A stretch of 64,000 nucleotides of DNA from Gammaproteobacteria bacterium (GTDB taxonomy: Bacteria > Gemmatimonadota > Gemmatimonadetes > Longimicrobiales > Gaopeijiaceae), in the NCBI GenBank assembly GCA_028821195.1, contig JAPPHB010000063.1:5365-69364 (forward strand). The letters are read 5' to 3'. The notes beneath the pieces are model-generated. The model was not told where the DNA came from, ran no database searches, and was given only the letters and a program-made list of their open reading frames with translations. Numbering within the stretch: the first letter of the stretch is position 1; each line of letters starts with the position of its first letter. Of this stretch, positions 1 to 8,347 are shown piece by piece. The translations under genes were made by a program, and so were the position numbers.

Positions 1-1
1 C

Positions 2-55
2 GCCGAGCACTTCGGGGAGGAGCGTGAGCGGAGTGCGGCGCAGGACGGCAGCTGA
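2..55 (+). CDS. 3' end of an unidentified gene (partial)
   Basis: An open plus-strand frame enters from the left edge and stops at TGA 53-55, leaving 17 charged residues (AEHFGEERERSAAQDGS). It ends 14 bases before the SDR start, on the same strand, so it is plausibly the tail of an upstream operon gene. Too short to identify, and it could be chance. Confidence 0.3.
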   Translation, partial: AEHFGEERERSAAQDGS

Positions 56-69
56 GACGGGGGAGAGCC

Positions 70-930
70 TTGTCCGGTTCCCTGAGGGGGCAGATCGCCG
101 TCGTGACCGGGGCCAACTCGGGGGTGGGCCGGTCGGCGGCGGAGATGCTCCATGGAGCCGGAGCCCGCGTCACGATGGTGTGCCGCAGCCGCGAACGCGG
201 CGAGCGAGCGCTGGCGGAATTGCGGGCGAGCGCGGCGGTCGAGCCCCGGATCGAACTGGAGCTCGCGGACCTCTCCCGGCAGGAGGATGTACGGGATCTG
301 GCTGAGCGGCTTGCCGCGCGGCTCCCGGCGATCGACATCCTGGTCAACAACGCCGGCGTCACGCGGCCGCAGTGCGTGCATTCGCCGGAGGGATTCGAGC
401 TCACTTTCGCCACCAACCACCTCGGACACTTCCTGCTCACCCGCCTCCTGCGCGAGCGAATTGAGGCCGGGCGCGGACGCATCGTCAACGTGAGCTCGCG
501 GGGGCACCGGAGCGGCGATCTGCGGCGGGCGGGGCTTGAGGACATCGCCCGCGGCCGGGCGTGGGAGGGGGCGCTGCAGGCCTACGCCGACTCGAAGCTG
601 GCCAACGTGCTTTTCACCCTGGAGACCGTCCGGCGTTGGGGGGCGCGCGGAATCACGGCCAACGCGGTGCATCCCGGCGTGCTGGCTACTGAGATCTGGA
701 AGAAGACGTCGCTGGCCCCGCGCCTGCTGCTGCTGCCCTTCACCTGGTTCATGTCGAGCCCGGATGTGGGCGGCAAGGCCGTGATGAATCTCGTCGAGGA
801 TCCCTCCCGGGACGACGTGACAGGCCGGTACTTCCACGTCCGGCGGGAGGAAGGCCCGAGCGCGCAGGCGCGCGACGACGCGCTGGCGTGCGAGCTCTGG
901 GAACGCAGCGTGGAGTGGACGCGCGGCTGA
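70..930 (+). CDS. Short-chain dehydrogenase/reductase (SDR)
   Basis: A 286-residue NAD(P)-dependent oxidoreductase with a Rossmann fold. The cofactor motif TGANSGVG lies at residues 13-20, NNAG at 93-96, the catalytic serine in VNVSSRG at 142-143, and the YxxxK pair is Y172/K176 (YADSK). The layout and length resemble retinol-dehydrogenase/WW-domain-oxidoreductase-like SDRs, but the substrate cannot be read from sequence. Translation probably starts at TTG 70, because GGGAGAG lies just upstream and the frame gives the expected N-terminus before the glycine motif. It is followed after 43 bases by a STAS-domain gene, with no clear functional link. Confidence 0.85.
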   Translation: MSGSLRGQIAVVTGANSGVGRSAAEMLHGAGARVTMVCRSRERGERALAELRASAAVEPRIELELADLSRQEDVRDLAERLAARLPAIDILVNNAGVTRPQCVHSPEGFELTFATNHLGHFLLTRLLRERIEAGRGRIVNVSSRGHRSGDLRRAGLEDIARGRAWEGALQAYADSKLANVLFTLETVRRWGARGITANAVHPGVLATEIWKKTSLAPRLLLLPFTWFMSSPDVGGKAVMNLVEDPSRDDVTGRYFHVRREEGPSAQARDDALACELWERSVEWTRG

Positions 931-973
931 TGCTCATTAGTTTGTTGGCGACTCACTACCAAAGGAGACCATC

Positions 974-1318
974 ATGAGGATCGATATCAAATGGCGTCAG
1001 GAGGGTGACATTGCGATCGCGTTCATCCTCGGTCGCATCGACAGCGCCAGCAGCGATCGCTTCCAGGCCCTGATGGAGGAGGGGCTCAGTTCCGGTCCCC
1101 GGTCCCTGCTAATGGACTTCGAGCGGGTATCGTACATCAGCAGCGCCGGGCTTCGCGTCTGCCTGGTGCTCGCAAAGCGACTCCGCGGTACCGGGCAGGC
1201 CTTGGCGATGTGTTCGCTGTCCGATGTCAACCGGGAGATCGTGGCTGTGAGCGGCTTCGACAAGCTCATCATGGTGCACGAGGACCCGGAGAGCGCGATT
1301 GCGGCCATGAGATCCTGA
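974..1318 (+). CDS. STAS-domain protein (anti-sigma factor antagonist type)
   Basis: A 114-residue protein that is a single STAS domain. The family's regulatory loop appears as YISSAGLR (about residues 54-61), where SpoIIAA-type antagonists carry a phosphorylatable serine; S56/S57 are the candidates here. Such proteins switch partner anti-sigma kinases. No anti-sigma kinase or PP2C phosphatase is present in the window, so the partner must be elsewhere. The start is ATG 974 with AAAGGAGA about 7 bases upstream. The next gene is a small helical protein on the same strand 56 bases downstream, probably co-transcribed. Confidence 0.85.
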   Translation: MRIDIKWRQEGDIAIAFILGRIDSASSDRFQALMEEGLSSGPRSLLMDFERVSYISSAGLRVCLVLAKRLRGTGQALAMCSLSDVNREIVAVSGFDKLIMVHEDPESAIAAMRS

Positions 1319-1374
1319 TCGCGCGGCCGCTCACATGCCCTCCCCCATACCCACATTCTCCGCAGGAGCAAACC

Positions 1375-1653
1375 ATGACCGATGGCAGCGAGAAAACGAT
1401 TAACCTGAAGAAGGCGTTTGACCAGAACATCGTCGGGGAGAACATTCTCGAAATCGCCGAGTTCGCCGTGGAAAAGTACGAGTTTCGCCACGACTCGACA
1501 CTCTCCGACGAAGTCCGGGAGGCGGCGCTGAAGGAGGCCGCCCAGGCTCTCTGGAAGATGGTCGAGGAGCTCCGGCTGCGGCGCAAGCAGATCTTGAAGC
1601 GGATGTTCGACCTGGCGGATGCAGCGGTAAAGGGGGCTGTCGAAGACGGATAG
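1375..1653 (+). CDS. Small helical protein downstream of the STAS gene
   Basis: A 92-residue soluble protein starting at ATG 1375 with AGGAG 7 bases upstream. It has no signal peptide or membrane segment. Its composition is strongly helical and charged (for example LKEAAQALWKMVEELRLRRK), consistent with a helical bundle or coiled coil. I do not recognise a family. Its place behind a STAS gene suggests a shared transcript and perhaps a partner role in the same signalling module, but that is inference. Confidence 0.65.
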   Translation: MTDGSEKTINLKKAFDQNIVGENILEIAEFAVEKYEFRHDSTLSDEVREAALKEAAQALWKMVEELRLRRKQILKRMFDLADAAVKGAVEDG

Positions 1654-1663
1654 CGCCGCCCGG

Positions 1664-2578
1664 CTACCAACTCCTCCATCCGCGCCCGCGGTGTCCGAAG
1701 TCGAAGCGACCCGGGTGCAGGCACTCCGCCAGGATCTCCGCCGACTCCACCACGCGCGGCCCCGGCCGGTTGAAGTACTGGTTGCCGTCGGTGATCACCA
1801 CTCGGCCCTCGCGAACAGCGGAGAGCCGGCGCCATTCCGGCCGGGCGGTCAGCGCGGGCATCTCCCGCTCGGCCCGCTCGATGTCGAACCCGCAAGGCAT
1901 GACCGCGATCACGTCGGGGTCGGCAGCGACGAGTTCATCGATGTCCCGATAGCCGGAGTGCTCTCCGGCCTCCCCGAGCGGGTCCACTCCCCCGGCGCAA
2001 TCCACCAGCTCCGGCACCCAGTTGCCCGCCATCATGAGTGGGTCGATCCACTCGATGCAGGCGATGGAGGGCCGCCGCAGCGTGCGCGTGGCGTGGCGGA
2101 GCACCTCGAGCCGGCCCGTCAGGCGCGCCACCAGTTCGTCGCCGCGCGACGGCTCCCCGAGCGCGGCCGCGACCGCCCGGATGTCGCTCCACACGTCGCC
2201 CAGCCCCATCGGCTCGAGCGACACGATCCCCGGCTGCGAGCGCACCAGGTCGCACACCGCGCGCTCCACGTCCCGCAGGCTCACCGCGCACACCTCGCAC
2301 TGGGTCTGGGTGACGATGACGGTCGGGGCCAGGCGATCGAGCAGGACCGGGTCGACGCTGTACACCGACAGGCCGTCGCGGACGATCGCCTGCACCTGGT
2401 CGTCGATGGCCCGACTGGAGGCCTCCACCTTCACCTTCGAGCTCGAGCAGGTGGGCAGCCGCACGACGCCGGGGGGGTAGTCGCACTCGTGCGACCGGCC
2501 CACGAGCTCGCGCTCGAAGCCCAGCGCGCACACGATCTCGGTCGCGCTCGCGATCAGCGAGACGATCCGATGCGGCAT
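1664..2578 (-). CDS. BtuF-like cobalamin-binding protein
   Basis: A 304-residue protein of the periplasmic helical-backbone metal/cobalamin-binding class. It opens with RIVSLIASATEIVCALG, typical of BtuF-like proteins, followed by VGRSHECDYP and the segment VTQTQCEVCAVS. There is no clear signal peptide at the N-terminus, as in many non-proteobacterial 'cobalamin-binding protein' annotations, so it may be exported atypically or act in the cytosol. It is the last gene of the riboswitch-led operon btuB - DUF6580 - btuF-like and begins 25 bases after the DUF6580 stop. No BtuC or BtuD gene is in the window. The start is ATG at 2578. Confidence 0.82.
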   Translation of the reverse strand: MPHRIVSLIASATEIVCALGFERELVGRSHECDYPPGVVRLPTCSSSKVKVEASSRAIDDQVQAIVRDGLSVYSVDPVLLDRLAPTVIVTQTQCEVCAVSLRDVERAVCDLVRSQPGIVSLEPMGLGDVWSDIRAVAAALGEPSRGDELVARLTGRLEVLRHATRTLRRPSIACIEWIDPLMMAGNWVPELVDCAGGVDPLGEAGEHSGYRDIDELVAADPDVIAVMPCGFDIERAEREMPALTARPEWRRLSAVREGRVVITDGNQYFNRPGPRVVESAEILAECLHPGRFDFGHRGRGWRSW

Positions 2579-2603
2579 ACAGGTGTCCTGGCGGTCCGGG
2601 ATG

Positions 2604-3209
2604 CTACGTGCGGCCGGACGCGAACCGGTAGAGCGGGATCGGTGCCGGATTCCTCAGGGCCACGCGGCTGAACAGGAGCGGCAGGAAGACCGCCATGCTG
2701 ATCAGGGTGTTGCGGAAGAAGGGAATCGCGCGCACGTAGCAGTCCACCAGTCCGGAGAGCGTCTTCGGGTAGAGCAGACCGTCGCCGAAGGCCCATACGC
2801 CGAAGTTGGTGATCACGAAGAACCCGACCGACGACGCCAGCCCGGCGCCCGCGACCCGCATCCACGAAGTCTCGCCCCGCAGGGCGAATCCCGTGGTCGC
2901 CACCAGCGCGAGCGACAGGTAGACCAGCGGCTGGTCGGGGTAGAACGCCCAGTCGACCCGGCCGGTCAGCGCCAGGATACCCAGGTCGCCCAGCAGCCAT
3001 GCGGCGAACGGGAGCAGGTACGCCGTCCGCGCGCGCGCGAAGAACGCTCCGCCGAACAGGCAGAGCGGCAGCATGGGCGAGAAGTTCCACGGATAGGTGG
3101 TCCGGTCCGGGTCGATCGACATCCCGAACTGCGCCAGCAGGTATGGCGCCAGGCGCGCGCAGACGGCCACGGCGACAATCGCCACAATCACGGAAAACCG
3201 CGGTTTCAT
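2604..3209 (-). CDS. DUF6580-type putative membrane transport protein in the B12 operon
   Basis: A 201-residue integral membrane protein with about five or six hydrophobic segments. Recognisable pieces are NFSPMLPLCLFGGAFF (residues 42-57), a SVGFFVITNFGVW segment (128-139) and a C-terminal block from YPKT to the segment AIPFFRNTLISMAVFLPLLF (147-180), which I associate with the DUF6580 family. The start is ATG 3209, chosen because GGAGG lies just upstream; a longer frame exists but begins inside the btuB 3' end. It lies between btuB and btuF-like genes with gaps of 31 and 25 bases and no BtuCD present. It is therefore a candidate inner-membrane B12 permease, by analogy with BtuM/ECF S-type proteins of similar size. 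Cysteines C17, C50 and C157 are notable. Confidence 0.72.
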   Translation of the reverse strand: MKPRFSVIVAIVAVAVCARLAPYLLAQFGMSIDPDRTTYPWNFSPMLPLCLFGGAFFARARTAYLLPFAAWLLGDLGILALTGRVDWAFYPDQPLVYLSLALVATTGFALRGETSWMRVAGAGLASSVGFFVITNFGVWAFGDGLLYPKTLSGLVDCYVRAIPFFRNTLISMAVFLPLLFSRVALRNPAPIPLYRFASGRT

Positions 3210-3240
3210 CTCGATTCCTCCCTGTTTGCTGTTCTCGGTC

Positions 3241-5208
3241 CTATCCTTCTCCGCCGCCCACCACCAAGCTCCCGCCAACGTAGACGGCCCGCCCGGGCGC
3301 GGCGAATCCCCACACCTCCTGGTAGGATTCGTCCAGCAGGTTTTCCACGCGCAGCGTCAGCCGCATCCCCGGATTTCGCGCGCCTGAGCGCAATGCGAAG
3401 CTCGCCGCCAAGTCGACCACGGTGTAGGCGGGCAGCGTCACCGGGTTGGCCGGCCAGATGCTGAAGTCGCGGTCGCTGCGCTCTCCCGTGCGCCGAACGC
3501 TCGCGTCCAGCCCGATCCCGCTCGCGACCTGGGCGAAGGCGCTCGCCCCGATGGTGTGCCTTGGCCTGCGCAGCAAGGGCTCGCCCTCCACGAACGTCGC
3601 CGACGGGCCTTCGTCGAAGCCCGAGTCCTCCACTTGCGTGTCCAGGTACGTGTAGAAGCTCGATAGCCGAACCCGGCTGGCGGCAACCGACGCCTCCGCC
3701 TCCAGCCCGCTGCTGCGCGCCCTGGCCACGTTGTGGTAGTGGGGGCCTCCCGGCTCGGGCGGCGAGAAGGTGTACTGGATGAGGTTGCGGTAGCTCTGGT
3801 TGAATCCCGTGAGCGACAGCCGGGCGATGTCCCCCAGTTCCTGGTCCAGCCCCGCCTCAAAGCTGGTCGATTCCTCCGGTTCGAGCTCCGGATTGCCGGT
3901 CGCGAAGCCGGTGGCATACGTCTCGTAGAAGGTGGGTTCCTTGATCCCGGTCCCCGCCGACGCCCGAAGACGCGTGCCCGAGGAAGCGGCGCGCCAGGCA
4001 GCACCCGCGCGCCAGGTCATCGCCGAGCCGAAGCGCTCGTTGTCCTCGAGACGCACCCCGGCATTCAGCGCCGCTGGCCCGCGGAACTCCGACAGTTGCG
4101 CGTAGAAGGCCCGGTTTCCGCGCTCGTTGCGGGAGTTGGCCGCACTCGGGCCGTATTGGGAGAGCGATTCGCTGAAGTCGCGCACCGACTGCTGCTCCAG
4201 TTCGTAGCCGGTGGCGACCGAGGTTCCCTCGCCGGGACGCCAGATGGCTCGCCCACCGACCGTCGTCCGGCGCAGGTCGGCGAGGCTCTTGAAGCCATGG
4301 AAGCCGAGCGTGTCGGCCGGACCGTCCGGAGCGTCATCGGTGCCCGAGTCCGACTCGTGGACGTTGACTCCGAACCGGGTTTCGAAGACGTCGTTCCAGC
4401 GCCGGCCCGCATCGACGTTGATCGACAGCGCGTCCCCGAAGCTGTGGGCGTTCTCGTCCACCAGGTTTCCGGATCCGTCGGTGGGGTAGTGGAAGCGCCG
4501 ATCCTCGTAGCGCACCGAAACCGAAGCGTCGGTCGCATCATCAAGCTGCCCCTGGACCCGGCCCGTGGCCGTGGAATGGAGGAACTGGTTGTTGAACTCG
4601 AGGATGCCGTCGGTCTGGTTCCTCCCGACGGAGAAGGCGTAGGAAAGCGAGCTCGTTCCTCCCGAGAGCCCCCCCTGCCAGCGCCGGGTGCCGTAGCTGC
4701 CTCCCTGGAACGAAAGGTCCTCCCGGGACCGGCCGTTTCCCCGCCGGGTGAAGATCTGGATGACCCCGCTCACCGCGTCGGAGCCGTAGAGCGCGGAGGC
4801 GGGCCCGCGCACGACCTCGATGCGTTCCACGTTGTCGGTGGTGAGCGAGGCGAAGTCGAAGGCGCCGCCGGGCTCGTTCACGCGCACCCCGTCGATCAGC
4901 ACCTGCACATAGTCCGACTCGCCTCCCCGCACGAAGAGCGAAGTGATGGCGCCGAACGAGCCCCCCCGGACCAGCGCCACGCCCGGCAGCTGGCGCAGGG
5001 CGTCGGCCACGTATTCGATGCCGGCCCGCTCCAGTTCGGCGCCGTAGAGGATGGTCGTGTGGGCCGCGGCGGCCCATTCGGGCTGGGGTAGCCGGTTGGC
5101 GGTGACCACCAGCCCCTGCAGGTTGCCCGGTTCCTGGGCGGCAACGGGCACGGCAAGGCAGGCGGTGGCGACGGCGGCGGCAAGGCGGGCGGATCGAGCA
5201 CAGCTCAT
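3241..5208 (-). CDS. btuB: BtuB-type TonB-dependent vitamin B12 receptor
   Basis: A 655-residue outer-membrane receptor. It has a signal peptide (residues 1 to about 24, ending VPVAAQ), a TonB-box-like stretch LQGLVVTANRL, a plug domain (about 50-165, including GSDAVSGVIQIFTRRG) and a C-terminal 22-strand-type barrel with alternating aromatic segments. Length matches BtuB (about 600-650 residues). The start is ATG 5208 with AGGAG 6 bases upstream. A cobalamin riboswitch occupies the leader, which supports cobalamin specificity over a generic siderophore receptor. It is the first gene of an operon with a DUF6580 membrane protein and a BtuF-like protein. Confidence 0.9.
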   Translation of the reverse strand: MSCARSARLAAAVATACLAVPVAAQEPGNLQGLVVTANRLPQPEWAAAAHTTILYGAELERAGIEYVADALRQLPGVALVRGGSFGAITSLFVRGGESDYVQVLIDGVRVNEPGGAFDFASLTTDNVERIEVVRGPASALYGSDAVSGVIQIFTRRGNGRSREDLSFQGGSYGTRRWQGGLSGGTSSLSYAFSVGRNQTDGILEFNNQFLHSTATGRVQGQLDDATDASVSVRYEDRRFHYPTDGSGNLVDENAHSFGDALSINVDAGRRWNDVFETRFGVNVHESDSGTDDAPDGPADTLGFHGFKSLADLRRTTVGGRAIWRPGEGTSVATGYELEQQSVRDFSESLSQYGPSAANSRNERGNRAFYAQLSEFRGPAALNAGVRLEDNERFGSAMTWRAGAAWRAASSGTRLRASAGTGIKEPTFYETYATGFATGNPELEPEESTSFEAGLDQELGDIARLSLTGFNQSYRNLIQYTFSPPEPGGPHYHNVARARSSGLEAEASVAASRVRLSSFYTYLDTQVEDSGFDEGPSATFVEGEPLLRRPRHTIGASAFAQVASGIGLDASVRRTGERSDRDFSIWPANPVTLPAYTVVDLAASFALRSGARNPGMRLTLRVENLLDESYQEVWGFAAPGRAVYVGGSLVVGGGEG

Positions 5209-5299
5209 GTCGGCTCTCCTCTGCCGCGGAAGAAAGAGGAGTTGCCGACCAACGCGAACGCGCTTTGGAAGGCGCCCCTCACCTCCCCGCGGAGGTGGT

Positions 5300-5510
5300 C
5301 GAAAAGGGCGCCGGACGGGCTCGTCTCCTGGCTTGAGGCCTCCGGTCCCGCCTTCCCGGGCTCGCTTCGGAACCCGGTGGCACATCGGAGCCGGAGTTGT
5401 TCGGGAAAACCCGGACCTCATCACAGTGGCGGGGCCGCGCCGGATTCGCACCGGCTTCCGTGGGCCCCTCCGGCCTCTGCTACGCCGGGATTCTAGCCAG
5501 CGGCGTGAAG
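5300..5510 (-). promoter_or_regulatory. Cobalamin riboswitch (B12 element) in the btuB leader
   Basis: Read on the minus strand, positions 5460-5421 give the conserved adenosylcobalamin-binding core: GAAGCCGGTGCGAATCCGGC followed by GCCCCGCCACTGTGATG. Further downstream, 5336-5320 contain the B12-box-like AGCCAGGAGACGAGCC. Order, spacing and strand are those of cobalamin riboswitches, and the element ends about 90 bases before the btuB start. The outer P1 boundaries are approximate. When B12 is plentiful, such elements usually repress the downstream transporter by attenuation or by hiding the ribosome site. Confidence 0.93.
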
Positions 5511-5529
5511 GGGGTCAACGGCGGGGACG

Positions 5530-6660
5530 CTACAGGGGAGCCTCGTAGAGGCGGTAGGTGCGGTAGATCCTGCCCCCCATCCGCTCGATTGCGGCGTTCA
5601 TTCGGTGGTTGCCCTCCAGGATCCAGGACATGTCCGCCTCCGTCATTCCTGCTGCGCTGGCGTTTCGGAACAGCGCGAGGTAGAGGAGCGCATCGATGCC
5701 CTTGCCCCGCCACTTCTCCAGGAGCCCCAGAATGAGGACGCGCAGGCGGGTGATCCTGCGCTTGTGAACCAGCAGCTTCATGATCGCGAGCGGGGTGAGC
5801 CGTCCGTTGAGCTTGTGCAGAACCTGGTTGAAGTCCGGAAAGGCGACCGCGAGCCCGATCACCTCCCCTGCGGGGGTTTCTGCGAAGAGAACGAGGTTCG
5901 GGTCGATGATCGGCTTCAGTTCGGCGGCCATGTGATCGATCTCGGCGTCCGTCAAGGGGACGAACCCCCAGTTCTTCCTCCAGGCGGAATTGTAGAGTCG
6001 CCGAACGAGGGCGAGTTCCTCGTCGAACCTCGACATTTCCAATGTGCGGATGCGGATGCCGTAGCGGTGGGTCACGATTCTCTCGGCGCGAAACAGGTAT
6101 TCGGGCCAGTTCCCCGCCACGATGTGCCAGGCGTAGAGGTCTTTCACCTTGCGGAGCCCGCAGCCCTCGAGCAGGGCCGGATACCAGGGCGGGTTATGAG
6201 CCAGAAGCAGTGCCGGCGGCCCCCTGTCTCCTTCGACGAGGAGGCCGGTGGTCTCGTTGGTGGAAAAGCTCGTCGGGCCGCGCATGGCTGTGAGACCGCG
6301 TTCGCGGAGCCATCCGCGAACCGCCCTGAACAATCCCTCGGCCACCTGCAGATCGTCAATGCACTCGAACCAGCCGAAGAAACCGACCGCCTCCCCGTGC
6401 ACCCGTTCGTGATTCCGGTTGCGGATCGCGCAGATGCGCCCCACCACTCTGCCGCCACGGAGTGCGAGCCAGGGCTGGACCTCGGAGTGAAGGTGGAAGG
6501 GATGTCTTGCCGTGTCGAAGGCGGTGCGGACGTCCCGCTTCAGGGGCGGCACCCAGTCGGGGTCGGCGCGATAGATCGACCACGGCAGGTTGATGAAGCG
6601 CCGGAGGTCGGCGCGGCTTTCTACCGGGACGACGACGGGCGAAGAAGTGGGACTTGTCAT
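5530..6660 (-). CDS. GNAT-superfamily acyltransferase-like protein
   Basis: A 376-residue cytoplasmic protein that resembles the large conserved bacterial 'GNAT-like' family beginning with a WSIYRADPDWVPPL segment (residues 27-40). An acetyl-CoA pyrophosphate-loop-like motif, WRGKGID, lies at 317-323, followed by a helix and a final segment with EGNHRMNAAIERMGG. The N-terminal half also looks like a degenerate GNAT domain (AIRNRNHE and GFFGWFE at about 78-99), so the protein is probably a tandem GNAT fold. The substrate is unknown. It precedes the btuB riboswitch on the same strand, 20 bases from the RNA's 5' edge, but the riboswitch makes btuB independently regulated. Confidence 0.72.
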   Translation of the reverse strand: MTSPTSSPVVVPVESRADLRRFINLPWSIYRADPDWVPPLKRDVRTAFDTARHPFHLHSEVQPWLALRGGRVVGRICAIRNRNHERVHGEAVGFFGWFECIDDLQVAEGLFRAVRGWLRERGLTAMRGPTSFSTNETTGLLVEGDRGPPALLLAHNPPWYPALLEGCGLRKVKDLYAWHIVAGNWPEYLFRAERIVTHRYGIRIRTLEMSRFDEELALVRRLYNSAWRKNWGFVPLTDAEIDHMAAELKPIIDPNLVLFAETPAGEVIGLAVAFPDFNQVLHKLNGRLTPLAIMKLLVHKRRITRLRVLILGLLEKWRGKGIDALLYLALFRNASAAGMTEADMSWILEGNHRMNAAIERMGGRIYRTYRLYEAPL

Positions 6661-6705
6661 GGCTGGCGTCTTGCGCCCTCGGTGACCCAGCAGTACCCCC
6701 GTTCC

Positions 6706-6767
6706 AAACCGCTTACACAGTCGCCAAAACGCTTAGAAACAAGCTTCTGGATTCAGAATCGCTTACG
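6706..6767. promoter_or_regulatory. Three helically phased CGCTTA repeats upstream of the GNAT-like gene
   Basis: On the plus strand, CGCTTA occurs at 6710, 6730 and 6760, each preceded by an A-rich triplet (AAAC, AAAA, GAAT). The spacings of 20 and 30 bases are about two and three helical turns, so all copies would face the same side of the DNA. They lie 50-107 bases upstream of the GNAT-like start at 6660, in an unusually A/T-rich stretch for this genome, so this is probably the promoter and operator region. The regulator is unknown. Confidence 0.4.
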
Positions 6768-6839
6768 CATGCAATCGCCAGCCCGTCAGCCCATGGATGC
6801 ATCGCCGCTTGAATGTCGGGAAGAGTTCGTCCTCGGGGC

Positions 6840-8147
6840 CTACCGCTCCACCTGGTTGCCCGCGATCCACACCGATTCGATGGAACGCATGTTCATGATG
6901 TCGGCGAGAGGATCCTCCGCGACGACGATGAAATCGGCCCACTTCCCGGACTCGAGGGTGCCCACGTCGTCGAGCTCCAGGCAGGCGGCGGCGTCGCGGG
7001 TGGCCGTGGCCAGGATCTGGGCGGGAGTGAGGCCGGCGTTGGCCATGATCTCCATCTCCATGTGCTCGAAGAAGCCCTGGAAGCGCCCGACGGGACCCGT
7101 GTCGGTTCCGAAGGACAGCGTGACCCCCGCGTCCGAGGCCGCCTTCAGGTTGTCGAGGGCGACGTCCAGCGCCTCCTCGTAGAGCGCCGCCGAGCGGCTC
7201 TCGAGGAACGAGCGCCGCCGGTCCTCCTGATCCAGCCCGGCCACCTCCTCGGCGTTGGCGTGGCGCGTGAAGAAGTCGTCGAAGAAGAAGTCGGGCTGCT
7301 CCCGGTAGATGAAGGTGGACACCTCGCGGGTGAGGGTGGGGCAGTAGCAGACCCCGGCTTCGGCTATGAGGTCGATGAATTCCTGGTCGATGGGCACGTC
7401 GCGCACGCTGTGGGCGAGGAAGTCGGCGCCCGAGCGCAGCAGGTCCTTGCCGTCGTCCAGATAGAAGAGGTGGGCCGCCAGGCCGACGCCCATCTCGTGC
7501 GCCGCGTCGATGGCCGCGCGGTAGGCCTCGGGAGGCATCTTGGTGCTGGCGCCCAGATTGTCGTCCACCCGCAGCTTGAGCCAGTCGGGGTTGAGGCGCG
7601 CGTTGTCGGCGACCTCGGCGCGCACCTCCTCGGCGGTCGAGCCGGTGAGGACCGGCCCCGCCATGAGCAGGCGCGCGTGCGTCAGACCGGAGTCGTCGTT
7701 GTTGGCATCCCGTACGCGCATGCTGGGTTCCGTGCCCCCGCCCAGGCTGTTCACCGTGGTGACGCCGTAGGCCGCGTACAGCCGCAGCTCGTTTCGGACG
7801 GCCTCGTCGGCGGCTTCTCCCTCAAGCCCGCCGGCGGTGCGGCCTACGTGGCCGTGGGTGTTGATGAGTCCGGGCACCACGTGCCGGCCGCTCAGGTCGA
7901 CCTGCTCGGCGCCCTCCGGGATCTCCACGCCGGCGGCCGGACCCACCGCCTCGATGCGCCCGTCCCTCACCACCATCGCCGCGTTCCCGACGGGGTCGCC
8001 CCCGAGGCCGTCGATGAGGCGCATGCCGGTGAAGGCGACCACGCCGTCCGGGGATGGTGCGTCGGCGGGAGCGCAGCCGGCGAGCGTCAGGACAAGCAGG
8101 AGGGCAGCGATACCGTGGATTGAGCGAGGCGGTGGATGATCGAACAT
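6840..8147 (-). CDS. Amidohydrolase-family lipoprotein (imidazolonepropionase/prolidase-like)
   Basis: A 435-residue secreted metal-dependent hydrolase. The N-terminus is a lipoprotein signal with lipobox LAGC (C25). The TIM-barrel metal motif THGH is at 97-100 and is followed in order by AHLFYL, LAHSVRD and the terminal aspartate in FGTDTGP. A lysine in DWLKLRVDD is a candidate bridging residue. The fold and motif set match the imidazolonepropionase/Xaa-Pro dipeptidase-like branch common in protein-degrading bacteria. A natural substrate such as a cyclic amide or peptide cannot be assigned. It lies 200 bases downstream of the lactate permease on the same strand; that gap has room for its own promoter. 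Confidence 0.85.
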   Translation of the reverse strand: MFDHPPPRSIHGIAALLLVLTLAGCAPADAPSPDGVVAFTGMRLIDGLGGDPVGNAAMVVRDGRIEAVGPAAGVEIPEGAEQVDLSGRHVVPGLINTHGHVGRTAGGLEGEAADEAVRNELRLYAAYGVTTVNSLGGGTEPSMRVRDANNDDSGLTHARLLMAGPVLTGSTAEEVRAEVADNARLNPDWLKLRVDDNLGASTKMPPEAYRAAIDAAHEMGVGLAAHLFYLDDGKDLLRSGADFLAHSVRDVPIDQEFIDLIAEAGVCYCPTLTREVSTFIYREQPDFFFDDFFTRHANAEEVAGLDQEDRRRSFLESRSAALYEEALDVALDNLKAASDAGVTLSFGTDTGPVGRFQGFFEHMEMEIMANAGLTPAQILATATRDAAACLELDDVGTLESGKWADFIVVAEDPLADIMNMRSIESVWIAGNQVER

Positions 8148-8347
8148 GCGAGACCGTCCTTTTCGCGGGCGAAACTTCGGCTGGAGGCCGCGGAGGCGAG
8201 CCTGAACGCGGCGACCCCCGCCTCATTCAAGAGATTGGCCCGCCACACCCCGGTCAAGGATATACGCGCCCGCCCCTGCCCGCGGACTCACCGTCGGGGG
8301 CGTGGTTGGACGATGTGCGGATCGGTCGGCGATGCGGGCGCGCCGGG

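Noticed and set aside
70-930. The SDR as the ceramide reductase missing from the lipid locus.
   Set aside because: It lies more than 40 kb away with no shared context, and its motifs are generic.
5221-5529. Short open frames in the btuB leader.
   Set aside because: The region is the cobalamin riboswitch; the frames have no ribosome sites or conserved product.
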